Assembly (NCBI RefSeq): GCF_030717955.1
Contig: NZ_JAUZVY010000002.1
Location: 682,001 to 746,000, forward strand
DNA from: Alkalimonas delamerensis
GTDB lineage: Bacteria > Pseudomonadota > Gammaproteobacteria > Enterobacterales > Alteromonadaceae
Direction of reading: 5' to 3'
Length of the DNA: 64,000 nt
Positions 25,330 through 36,200 of this stretch are shown here, in pieces (the stretch's first letter is position 1; each line of letters opens with the position of its first letter). The notes beneath the pieces are model-generated. The model did not search any database, was not told the DNA's origin, and was given only the letters and a program-made list of their open reading frames with translations. The position numbers and the translations under genes are program-made.

Positions 25330-27153
25330 ATGGAAGTCACTGAAGTCACCAAGTTTTTGGCCGAAACCACGCCCTTTGATGAGCTGGATACTGCTCAACT
25401 GCAAGAGCTTGCGCGCCAAATGTCGGTGTATTACGTGCGCGGCGGTGAAGAAGTGAATACCGACAGCAATCGTTTAATGATTGTCCGCACCGGGGTATTT
25501 TCACTGTACAGCGATCAACAGCAGCTGCTAACCAAGCTGCAAAGCGGCGATTTTTATGGCTATCAGCAGCTTCTGACCGACTTAAGCGATCAGGATACCC
25601 TGCTTTGCGATGAAGATGGTCTGGTGTACTGGCTCAGTGCCGAGGGCTTTCAGCAGGTCCGCTATCAGTACAAAAACATCGACCTGTTCTTTCAGCGCCT
25701 CTTTGGCCGCCGGTTGCACCAGTACAAAGCGCAATCAACCAACCGCTTTACGCTAAAAATCAGCGATGTGGCCAAAGCGCGCAAGGTCAGCATTTCACCG
25801 GATGCGACGGTGCAGCAAGCAGCAGCCATGATGACAGAGCACCGGGTATCTTCGCTGCTGGTGGAACAGCAACAGAAGCTGGTGGGGATTATTACCGACC
25901 GGGACTTACGCAGCCGGGTGGTTGCCGAGGGGTTGGCAGCAGAGAGCAAGGTAGCCGAGGTGATGACCAACAAGCCGTTCACCATTGAACTGCATGCCTA
26001 CCTGTTTGAAGCCGTTCAGCTGATGAGTCAGCACAACATTCATCATTTGCCCGTGCTCAGGGATGAGCAACTTTTTGGCATGATTACCGCCACCGATGTG
26101 ATACGGGCCCAGCAAGATCACCCGGTTTATCTGATTGGCGAAATTCATCGCCAGCACAGCGACGATGGCATCTTGCAGTGCGCCAGCCAAATTCTGCATT
26201 TAAGCCAGAGTCTGAGCAGCCAACAAGTGCCGGCACACGAAGCCAGTCACGTGCTAACCACAGTTACCGACGCTCTGACACAAAGCTGGATTAAGCTGGC
26301 CATCCAACGGCTGGGTCCCCCACCCTGCGTCTTTACCTGGCTGGGCTTTGGCTCCCAGGCACGGATGGAGCAAGGCTTAAATGCCGATCAGGACAATGCA
26401 TTGCTGCTGGAAAAAGAGCCGGAAGGTGCCATTGCCCAGTATTTTGAGCAACTGGCAAAAATCGTCTGCGACGGCCTCAATGAATGCGGCATCGTCTATT
26501 GCCCCGGCAACATTATGGCCAGCAATCCGGAGCTGCGTCTTAGTTTAAAAGGCTGGTCAAAGCAATTTGCCCGCTGGATCCAAACGCCAACGCCGGAAGC
26601 CTTACTGAAATCCAGCATCTTTTTTGATTTGCGGCCGATTTACGGCAGCAAAAGTCTGTTTAATGCGCTGCAGCAGGACATTCTGGCCCGCACCACCGAT
26701 AAAGCGGTGTTTTTGTACCACCTGAGCCACAATGCGTTAAAAGGCACGCCCCCGTTAGGCTTTTTTAAAACCTTTACGCTGGAGCGCGATGGCAAGCAAA
26801 AAAAAGGGCTGGATTTAAAAAAACGCGGCTTGATTCTGATTACCGATTTGGCCCGCATTTACAGCCTGAGCAAAGGCATCAGTGCCATCAATACCCGCCA
26901 GCGATTAATGCAACTGGCGCAGCAAAAAGTGATGGATGCCAAAGACAGCCAGAACTTACTGGATGCCTTTGATGTGCTGGCGCAGCTGCGTTGGGACAAG
27001 CACCAACACGACATCGCCCAGGGGCATGAAGCCTCCAACCTGCTGGACCCTGCCGTCTTGTCTGGCTTGCAGCGCCATCAGTTAAAAGATGTGTTTGAAG
27101 TGATCAATCAGGCGCAAAGCCAGATGAAGTATCGCTTTTGCCGGGAGCTCTGA
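25330..27153 (+). CDS. cNMP-binding/CBS/DUF294 nucleotidyltransferase-like signalling protein
   Basis: A 607-residue soluble protein. Residues 1-130 resemble a cyclic-nucleotide-binding domain. Two CBS repeats follow at about 150-270 (VQQAAAMMTEHRVSSLLV and LFEAVQLMSQHNIHHLPVL). The DUF294 nucleotidyltransferase domain has GFGSQARMEQ followed by NADQDNALLL (about residues 337-356), which keeps the GS and DxD motifs of the GlnD-like fold. A DUF294 C-terminal helical domain completes it. Substrate is unknown. It regularly accompanies ActP-like symporters and a DEDDh exonuclease. The ATG at 25330 has no strong ribosome site. Confidence 0.88.
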   Translation: MEVTEVTKFLAETTPFDELDTAQLQELARQMSVYYVRGGEEVNTDSNRLMIVRTGVFSLYSDQQQLLTKLQSGDFYGYQQLLTDLSDQDTLLCDEDGLVYWLSAEGFQQVRYQYKNIDLFFQRLFGRRLHQYKAQSTNRFTLKISDVAKARKVSISPDATVQQAAAMMTEHRVSSLLVEQQQKLVGIITDRDLRSRVVAEGLAAESKVAEVMTNKPFTIELHAYLFEAVQLMSQHNIHHLPVLRDEQLFGMITATDVIRAQQDHPVYLIGEIHRQHSDDGILQCASQILHLSQSLSSQQVPAHEASHVLTTVTDALTQSWIKLAIQRLGPPPCVFTWLGFGSQARMEQGLNADQDNALLLEKEPEGAIAQYFEQLAKIVCDGLNECGIVYCPGNIMASNPELRLSLKGWSKQFARWIQTPTPEALLKSSIFFDLRPIYGSKSLFNALQQDILARTTDKAVFLYHLSHNALKGTPPLGFFKTFTLERDGKQKKGLDLKKRGLILITDLARIYSLSKGISAINTRQRLMQLAQQKVMDAKDSQNLLDAFDVLAQLRWDKHQHDIAQGHEASNLLDPAVLSGLQRHQLKDVFEVINQAQSQMKYRFCREL

Positions 27154-27155
27154 TT

Positions 27156-27818
27156 ATGTTTGGCTGGTTTAAAAATCCTCCGATGCCCATCAATGAAATC
27201 GTTCGCAGCTACGACAGCACCCCAATGCCATCGCCAAAAACCCCCGTCTCAGAGGTGAATTTCCTGGTGTTGGATCTGGAGTTGACTGGCCTTGATCCGA
27301 AAAAAGATCACATTGTCAGTGCAGGCTGGGTGCCTATCCGCCAGCAGGAGATCATGCTGGGTGACAGCGCTCATTATCTGGTGAAGTCGCCAATCGGTGT
27401 TGGTCAGAGTGCTGTCATTCATGGCCTGCACGATCATCAGTTGCTCAAAGGGATTGAGCTTTGTGAGCTGGTTCAAGGCTTGCTCAGCCAGTACCCCGGC
27501 TATGTGTTGGTGGCCCATCATGCCCAGATGGATCTGGCCTTTCTAACCGTAGCCGCCGAGCGCTGCTTTGGCCGAAGCCCAAAGTTTAAAGCCATTGATA
27601 CCCTGAAGATTGAGTGGCAGCGCCTGCACAACAAAGGCAAGGTGCTGACCAAAGACATGCTGCGTCTGAACAGTTGCCTGGCGCGCCACAAACTGCCCGA
27701 GGCCCCCCAGCACCATGCTCTGGCCGATGCCTTTGCCTGTGCCCAGCTGCTGCTTAGCCAGATACGCCAACACAGCAGCAGCATGACACTGGGCGAACTG
27801 CAAAGCTTATCGCGGTAA
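27156..27818 (+). CDS. DEDDh 3'-5' exonuclease, DNA polymerase III epsilon-like
   Basis: A 220-residue protein with the exonuclease motifs FLVLDLELTGLDPKKD (Exo I with D and E), VAHHAQMDLAFL (Exo II) and HHALADAFACAQLL (Exo III with His and Asp), so all four acidic ligands and the histidine are present. It lacks the C-terminal region by which DnaQ binds the polymerase. The target nucleic acid is unknown. I use ATG 27156, two bases after the previous stop, with GGGAG upstream. The frame is open to 27138. Confidence 0.87.
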   Translation: MFGWFKNPPMPINEIVRSYDSTPMPSPKTPVSEVNFLVLDLELTGLDPKKDHIVSAGWVPIRQQEIMLGDSAHYLVKSPIGVGQSAVIHGLHDHQLLKGIELCELVQGLLSQYPGYVLVAHHAQMDLAFLTVAAERCFGRSPKFKAIDTLKIEWQRLHNKGKVLTKDMLRLNSCLARHKLPEAPQHHALADAFACAQLLLSQIRQHSSSMTLGELQSLSR

Positions 27819-27826
27819 TTGTCCAG

Positions 27827-30061
27827 TTAAAACTGATAACGGACTTCCAGCCCCAGTTGGCGAGCCTCCCCGCGCAACTGGGTATAGGCTCCCAGGGCTG
27901 CAACAGAGTCGAACTTCAGCTCTGCATAGCGCTGATTAAAGAGGTTTTTTCCCCAAAGTGCCAGCTCTAAATCCGGCGTTGCCTGCCAACCAAGCCGGCC
28001 ATGCCATAGGGCATAGCCTTGCTGGCGGGCATAGGGATCCTCGTACTGATCAAAATAGATGGCCGACTGATAACGGACACCCAGCTGCCAGTCCAGTGTC
28101 TGACCGGCCAGTTGCTGTTGATGGGTAAAACTGGCCGCCAGAGTCCATTCAGGAGTAAAAGGCAAACGGGTACCGGACACCAGAATATCGCCCTCACGGT
28201 ACTCCCCTAGCTTGGCCTTCGGAATATAACCCAAACTGAGCATCAGCTCGGTGGCTACCAAAGGGCGGTAACGCCAGTCAGACTCCAGTCCCAAAACACG
28301 ACCATCACCGGCGTTTTTCAGCACATGGTACGGCGCTGTGCCCGTACTGATATTGACAAAACTTTGTTGGTCTCGATACTGGTAATAAAACAGCGCCAGA
28401 TCCCACAACAAGGATGCATCCGAAGAGCGCCAGCGACTTCCCAGCTCCCAGGCATCCAGATACTCAGGGTCGTAGCTTGAGTCGGCCGCTTCTTCGGGGC
28501 TGGTCGAAAAACCAGCGTTGTAGCCACCACTCTTGTAGCCGCGTGAATAACTGTAATACAGACTGTGGCGCGGATTTAACCGCTGCAATAAGGCCAGCTT
28601 GCCGCTGAGCTCGGTGTCCGCAACCTTGCCACCAAGGTCCCACAAATCAGCCAGGTAAAATGCCACCGTATCCAAATCCGCATTGGCATGATAACGGGTT
28701 TGCTCATCGGTCAGACGCAGTCCAGCGACCAGCTGCCAGTCAGGGCTCAGTTGTTGTTCCAGCTGTGCATAGGCCGCCATGGCTTCATTGCGTAACTGGT
28801 TGTGGTAAATAAAGGTGGCAGGCACATCGGCAAGAGCCGGCACCGCCCGAAAATCCCGGAACAGATCCAACTCATTGTTTTGCTCAAGTCGCTCGTTGAG
28901 ATAAAACAAACCAGCCGTCCAGAAACGCTCTGGCTGTTGCCAGAACAACGTCAGTTCCTGACTGAAAAAGTCATTGTCCGAGCCAAGCACTCCTTCAATA
29001 AACTGGCCGGGGCCATCGGCATCCCAGGAGTGAAAGCGGTTAAAGCTTTTGTAAGCGGTTATCGACTTGAGACTAAGGGCAGCACTCAGCTCGCGCTCCA
29101 GTTGCAGGCTAGTGCCCCAGCTGTCGGTGCGGTTGCGTTTGTGCTGGGTATTGGCGCTGGTGGTCCAAAAGTCATCGCTGGGCACCGAAAACCCAAAGTT
29201 ATCGACACAATGACGGCTACCCACCTCGGCCGGACTGCACCACTCCCCCGTTTCCAGGTTGCGAAAAACACCAGCACTGTACACAGGCTTAGGCTGCCCA
29301 GTCCAATGTTCCGAATGCAAGCGCCACAACACCGACCACTGCTGCCACTCACTGCTAACCAGCAATCGGAAGCTGGCTTGCTCCATGCCACCACCACTGG
29401 CACCAGGAAACAGATTGTTCATGCTGTATTGGTAATCCTGCCAGTTAAAGGCAAAGCGTGCGGCAGTAGTATCAGTGAGCGGTGCATTAACAGCGCCCTG
29501 AATCCGGTAGCTTTGTTGCTCTGCGGCGCTGGCTCGGACATAGCCACCGAACTCATACTCCGGCAAACGAGAGCGCAGCAATATGGCTCCCCCAGTGGTA
29601 TTGCGGCCAAACAGGGTCCCCTGAGGACCACGCAGCACTTCGACCCGCTCCAGGTCAAACAGCTGACCGGTCATAAAATTGGCACCACCACTGACCACCT
29701 CATCGCTGTAGATGGCGATTGGGGAAACCGTTGAGGTGTTGTAATCAAACATTCCGACCCCACGCAAGGTAAAGGCCGGGGTCGTACCTTCAGCCGCCGC
29801 CTGGCTGGCAACAAAGTTTGGCACCAGGTTGGCCAGTTCAACCGCATCTTTAATCTGACGCTGTTGCAGCTGCTCACCATCTATCAGTGTTACGGCAACA
29901 GAGACATCGTGCAGATCTTGTGGCCGGCGCTGCGCATGCACCTCGATACGCTCGATTGCATCCAGTTCTGAGTCCATGTCATTGGCGGCATGAACAGAAG
30001 TCGCCATCCCATAACAACCAAGTGCCACCGCAGCGGCGGTGGCAGAAAATCGAATCATCAT
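27827..30061 (-). CDS. TonB-dependent outer-membrane receptor
   Basis: A 744-residue receptor. The signal peptide has a hydrophobic core ATAAAVALGCYGMA and an AxA-like cleavage site SVHA/AND. The plug domain contains VEVLRGPQGTLFGRNTTGGA (about residues 133-152), and the sequence ends with the barrel-closing aromatic residue (EVRYQF). It belongs to the FecA-like/pesticin-type group seen in many marine gammaproteobacteria. The ligand cannot be inferred, and no transport or utilisation gene is beside it. An AGGA site lies 7 bases before the ATG. It converges on the exonuclease gene, with only 8 bases between them. Confidence 0.93.
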   Translation of the reverse strand: MMIRFSATAAAVALGCYGMATSVHAANDMDSELDAIERIEVHAQRRPQDLHDVSVAVTLIDGEQLQQRQIKDAVELANLVPNFVASQAAAEGTTPAFTLRGVGMFDYNTSTVSPIAIYSDEVVSGGANFMTGQLFDLERVEVLRGPQGTLFGRNTTGGAILLRSRLPEYEFGGYVRASAAEQQSYRIQGAVNAPLTDTTAARFAFNWQDYQYSMNNLFPGASGGGMEQASFRLLVSSEWQQWSVLWRLHSEHWTGQPKPVYSAGVFRNLETGEWCSPAEVGSRHCVDNFGFSVPSDDFWTTSANTQHKRNRTDSWGTSLQLERELSAALSLKSITAYKSFNRFHSWDADGPGQFIEGVLGSDNDFFSQELTLFWQQPERFWTAGLFYLNERLEQNNELDLFRDFRAVPALADVPATFIYHNQLRNEAMAAYAQLEQQLSPDWQLVAGLRLTDEQTRYHANADLDTVAFYLADLWDLGGKVADTELSGKLALLQRLNPRHSLYYSYSRGYKSGGYNAGFSTSPEEAADSSYDPEYLDAWELGSRWRSSDASLLWDLALFYYQYRDQQSFVNISTGTAPYHVLKNAGDGRVLGLESDWRYRPLVATELMLSLGYIPKAKLGEYREGDILVSGTRLPFTPEWTLAASFTHQQQLAGQTLDWQLGVRYQSAIYFDQYEDPYARQQGYALWHGRLGWQATPDLELALWGKNLFNQRYAELKFDSVAALGAYTQLRGEARQLGLEVRYQF

Positions 30062-30252
30062 AGCGGTTCCTACTGAGGGTACCAGGCAGCAATTTGCCGG
30101 CTCAGCTAGTACTTAAGTTAGAAATAAAATACTATCGGAGTATCATTGACAACTCAAATGAAAAGTCTGTGCCGATGACATTCTCTGCAGTACCCTTTAT
30201 TGTTGCTGTAAATGATTATATGCTTGAAACAAGGTGTTAAAGGTAGAATCCG

Positions 30253-33200
30253 ATGTATCGACTGAGTGATTTTAGTGCTGTCCACGAGCTTCCCTCTTTA
30301 AGTGCGACGCATCGGTTGTTCACAGCCTTTCATACCGGACTGGGGCACGTTTTATTACTGAGTACATCGCAACAACAGCAGCCAGCTCAGTCGCCACCGG
30401 TTCGTCCCGATTTTTTACCTGAGCAAGTCGCCACTTTCACCGAGTCGCATCAGCTGTTTGAGGTGCTGTCGGCTGAATCTGGCTTGCTGAACTTCCAGCA
30501 AGTACAGCACGAGGTGCAACAAGGTCGAATCCAGGCGCTAGCCGCTATTATCAGTCTGGCACGGCTGGTTCAACAAGCCCATCAGGCAGGTTACATCCTG
30601 AAAGAAATCAAAGCCGAAGCTATTTTTTGGTCTGCCCATGCTGATAAAGCGCTTCTTATCCACTGCCCACAGGCATCCACCATTCAGACAGTACGGCCAG
30701 GCTTGCACCAAAGTACCCTTGAGCTGTCAAGCCTACGCACCCTGGCACCGGAAGCGACAGGCCGCATCAACTGCCCCTTGGATCAGCGCGCCGATCTTTA
30801 TGCACTGGGTGTCCTTAGCTATGCCATTTTAGCCGGTGACTTTCCGTTTTTGCAGCAAGAGCCGCTGGCACTGATCCATGCCCATATTGCCAAAACACCG
30901 CAACCATTAATCGAACTATTAGCCGAGCTCGATAGCAGACTGGCCTGTATCATTGATGCCTTATTGCAGAAAGATCCCAATGCCCGTTATCAATCAATTG
31001 ATGCCGTGCTATCTGACCTCAGGCGCTGTGAACAACCAGTAAGCGCCGAGCCTTTTGTACCAGCGCTTTTTTCCGGTATGCAGACTTTGCCTTTTCCCGA
31101 GCGACTTTATGAACGCGAGCAGGATGTTGAAAAACTGATTGATGCTTATCAGAGGGCTCGCGATAACCGCAGTCAGTTGGTGCTGGTCCGAGGTTATTCT
31201 GGCTCAGGCAAAACCAGCCTGATCGAGCAGCTGCCACCAGCAACCTTAGGGCACCCTACTTTTTTCGTACAAGGCAAGCACGATCAGTACCTTAAAAATC
31301 GTTTTTTCTCAGCGCTGACCTCTGCTCTTGGTCAACTGGCAGAAGCCATCTTGCAAGAACCAGCTAAAGCCCTGGCAGACTGGCAACAACGGCTGCAACA
31401 AGCAGCGGGCGATGATGGCGCTTTGTTGTGGGAGCTGGTACCGGAATGGAAGTCGTTGCTGGCTAGCAACAATCAGCCAATGAAAGAGCCATCTTCGCTT
31501 GCAGCGGCATCCGAGCTGGCCCGCTTTGATCAGTTAATGCTCCGACTTTTGCACGCCATCAGTGAGGCAAACTACAGTCTGGTGCTGTTTCTGGATGATG
31601 TGCAGTGGGCCGATCGGGCCACACTGCGTTGGCTGGAGCAGCTGGCAGACATAGCACCTGACATTCGCTTGTTGCTGCTGATCAGTTATCGCGACCATGA
31701 AATTGATGATCAGCATCCACTGCATTTTACCCTGAAGCAATTCCAGCAAAGTCGAATCCAGCAACAACAGCTGGATTTAAAGCCGCTATCAAGCCGGGCT
31801 ACCTTGCAGTTTGTTGCCGACACCTTGCATGGCAGCGCCGATACCTTCGAGCCGCTGGCTGAATTGCTGCTGCAAAAAACCAGTGGCAATCCATTTTACC
31901 TGAAGCAACTAATGCAAAAGCTTTACCAGAGCAAGTTGTTGCAATTGCAGCTCGATGGAAGCTGGCAGTGGGATCAAAAGGCTATCGCCGAGCTCAGTAT
32001 CAGCGACAACCATGCCAGCATCACAGCTGATCGCTTGCATCGTTTCCCCAGCCGTACTCAGCAGCTGTTTCAATGGTTGGCCATTTTAGGCGAGCGGGTC
32101 AGTTTCCAGCTTCTGGCACAGTTGGCGAAGCTATCACCGCCAGAGCTCGAACAGCAACTGGCCGAAGCCATCAACAGCGGCATCCTGATTGCTTATACCA
32201 CCAGCGATGGCCAGCAACTGGACGCGGTGCGTTTTGCTCATGACCGCCTGCAACAAGCGGCTTTGCAGCTGGTCAGCCCGGATGAACGATTAGCATTGCA
32301 CTTGCAAATCGCACTGCATTACTTCAGCCGATTAAGCGCCAATGAGCAGCAAAGCGAAGTCCTGACTTACCTGCACCATTTTAATTTAGCCTTACCACTG
32401 AGTTTGCGGCACATTGCTGCCGAACACCTGGCAGAGCTTAATTTAACGGCGGGCCGTAAAGCACTCAGCAGCAATGCGTACTTCAACGCCCAGCGCTTTT
32501 TCCAACAAGGCTGTGATCTGCTCAGCGAGCACAACAAGCACCCACTATTGGCGGAGCTTTTGCTTGGACTGGCACAAAGTGCTTATCTGACACAGCAGTA
32601 CGCCCTTGCCTGGCATTGTTGTGAAGAGTTAAATAGTCTGAGCTCGGATCCGCTGCAGCGTTTACGCAGCTGTCAGCAACAGATTTTGATTCATTTTGCC
32701 AGGAATCAACTGACCGAAGCCTACGAGCTTGCTCAGCAACAACTCAAACCACTTGGCATTGATATCGTTGCTCAGCCAGAAATGGTAGCGCTCTACCCTG
32801 GCGTGTTGCAACTGTATCAACGGGATACCATCGGGCAATTGCTGCAACAACAAAAAGCCCAGGACCCTTTGCAACTGCAAATGATGGAAATTCTCGGTAT
32901 GTTGTTTACCGTGGCCTACATCATCAGCCCACTGCATTACATGACGGTGAGCTATCATCTGCTCACTCTCACTCTGAAGCATGGCCACAGTAGTGCCTCT
33001 GCGCTAGGCTACCTCGGACACGCCATGCACCTGATTGCTATCTTTGGTCAATACAGTGAAGCCCTGGAGTTTGCCGATCTGGCCGTGCAAGTCGATGCAG
33101 GTTTTGACAAGAAGTATCGTGCTCAGCTGCAATTCCAACGTGCCGCTGCTGTTTTACCCTGGAGAGCGCCGCTCCAGCAGTCACTGCAAGCGTTAGAGCA

Positions 33201-36200
33201 GAGCCACCATTTAGGCTTGCAGGATGGACAACTTGAATACGCCGCTCATGCCGTGCTCTTTGGCAGCTTTTACCGGGTATTAAGTGGGGAGCCACTGGCT
33301 CAGGTGCAGCTGTTTGGTGAACAAAGCATTCAGTTTTTAAGCGAGAAACAGTTCCCCTACAACCTGCAGTTTTGTCAGCTCTGGCAACAGTTTACGCTAA
33401 GCATGCAAGATACCCCTGCTCAGGCCACTTTGTTGGAAGGACCGGACTTTTCTGAGTCCACCCAGTTAAGCGAACTTGAGCAACCACAGAATAAAACCTT
33501 ATTGTTTTGTTACCACTGCCTAAAATTGATGCAAGCCTTCATCATGCGAAGCGGTGACGAACAACAGCATCTGCAAGCCGCCGCCCCTTTAGCCGACGTG
33601 GCTCTGGCCCTGTACCACCAAACTGAGTTTTACTTTTTCCAGGGGCTGACCGCCGCCCGCTATCTGCACCAACAGGGCTTAACTCCAGATAAGAAAAATC
33701 AGCTTGAGCAACAACTGCACAGTGCGATTGACAAGCTAAGCGATTGGGCCAACCACTGCCCGAGCAATCACCTGCATAAATTGCGACTGCTTCAGGCCGA
33801 GCAAGCCTGCCTGACCGGTGCTATCGACGCCTGGCAGCTGTACCAACAAGCTATTGAGCTTAGCCAGACACAGAGCTTTACCCAGCATACTGCGCTGGCA
33901 CATGAGCTGGCTGCCGATTATTGGCTGCGAATGCAGCAGCCCGCCTATGCCCGGGAGCACACTGCCAGTGCCTGGCTGTGCTATCACCACTGGCAATGCC
34001 ATGCCAAAACACAACAAATGATGTTGGATGCACCTGAACTTGCTCAGCATCCGATGCTGCTGGCTGCAGCCGATAGCTCTGCCGACCAACAGCTGGACTT
34101 AGCCTCGGTGTTAAAAGCGGCAGAAACCCTGGCAGGCGAGATCGATCTGCAGGCATTCCTGCTGCAAATGCTGCAGCTGATGGTGGAAAATGCCGGCGCA
34201 CAAGACGGCTGTCTGCTGATGCTGTCTGATGGAGATAAGCTCGAGCTGCAAGCCAGCACGGTGCAGCCACCACCGGTACTGCCAGAAAAACTGTTGAATT
34301 TGGTGCATCGAACCAAACAAAGCCGACTGATTAATAACACCAGCCACAGCCACCTTTACCCACCAGCCAACGAAGGCCCCAAAGCTGTATTGTGCATTCC
34401 CATGGTGGTGCATGATCAGATCCGGGGTGTGCTGTATTTGCAGCATCAGGCTCTGACCGGTGTCTTTCGTCAGGAAGGCATTCAACTGCTGCAATTGTTA
34501 GCCAATCAAACGGCTATCTTGTTTGACAACGCCCGGCTGTCGCAACAACTGCTGGAAGCCAATCGCAACCTGGAGCAAAAAGTTGCCAGCCGCACCCGGG
34601 ATCTGGCGCAGGCTAAAATCAAGGCAGAAGCAGCAACTGAGGCTAAGTCGGCATTTCTTGCCCGCATGAGCCATGAAATCCGTACCCCGATCAATGCCGT
34701 GATTGGCCTCAGCCGACTGGCGAGCAGAGACTGTCGGGATCCAGAGCAGCAAGACTACCTCAGCAAGATTCGAGGTTCCGGCGAGATGCTGCTAAGCCTG
34801 ATCAACGATATTCTGGATTTCTCGAAAGTCGAAGCCGGCAAACTCAGTCTGGAAAAAAATCGATTTTCGCTCAGTCATGTGGTGCAACAAGCCATCCATA
34901 TGACTGCTCTAAAAGCACACAGCAAAGGCCTTGAACTGGTGGCCGATTTGTCAGCGGAGATCCCAGCCGAACTGATAGGCGATCCGCTGCGGATCCAGCA
35001 GCTGTTGGTGAATTTACTCAATAACGCCATTAAGTTTACCGAAAGCGGCTCCGTCTGCCTGATGCTGCATGGCACCCCTCAAGCAGGCGGGCGCTACAAA
35101 CTGCACGGTTCGGTCACAGACACCGGCATCGGCATGACCGAGCAACAACAAAAACGGCTGTTTCAGTCCTTCAACCAGGCCGATGAGTCCATCACCCGTA
35201 AGTACGGGGGATCTGGCCTTGGCCTCACCATCTGCAAACAACTCTGTGAATTGATGGGGGGGGAAATCTGGTTGGAGAGTGAGGCCGGTTATGGCAGCAC
35301 CTTTTACTTTACCATTGAGTTGCAAGCCTCGGAGTACCAGCCACAGCAAAAATATCAGGCACTGGTAAAGCGTCAACTACGCGCCCTGGTGGTGGATGAC
35401 ATGGCACTAACCCGCATGGTCTTGCTAAAGCAACTGGATGAACTGGGTGTGCAAGCAGAGCAATGCAGCAATGGTCAGGATGCCATAAGGCGCATAGAGC
35501 AAGCAGAAAGCAGCCAGCACCCCTACGACTTTATCCTGATGGACTGGCGCATGCCGGGGATGGATGGCATCGAAACCGCACGCAGTATTCAGCAGCGGCT
35601 GGGATCACGCAGCCCCCATATATTGATGGTATCGGCCTACGACAAAGCCCAGGCCAAAGCCAGCATGAAAGATGTGAAAATTGAACAGTTTTTGGAAAAG
35701 CCGGTCAACTACTCCATGTTGCTGGATGCCATCAGCCCCCTGCTTTACCAACAACAAGGTGCAGCGGCGCCAACAGCGCCGTTGGGCAGCGAGGTTCCAA
35801 ACTTACAGGGCAAGCGCTTGCTGCTGGTAGAAGACCACCTGATCAACCGTCAGGTTGCACTCGGTTTCTTGCAAGATACCGAAGCGGACATCGACTGCGC
35901 TGAGCATGGGCAGGCAGCGCTTGACCTGCTGCAGCAACATCACTACGACCTGGTACTGATGGATATTCAAATGCCAGAAATGGATGGTTTAACAGCCAGC
36001 CGGAAAATTCGTCAGGAGCTAAAGCTCACCGAGATGCCGGTGATCGCCATGACCGCGCATGCCTTGCAGGAGGATATTGATAAAAGCCTGGATGCCGGGA
36101 TGAATGCCCACCTGACCAAACCCATCGATCCCGACCAGCTGTATCAGACTCTTGGTCGTTTCTTGCCCGGCCAAACCATGACGGCTCCCTCCGGGCCCCC

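Noticed and set aside
28802..29734. 310-residue plus-strand frame inside a TonB-dependent receptor
   Set aside because: Opposite a receptor with an intact plug and barrel; no recognisable protein.
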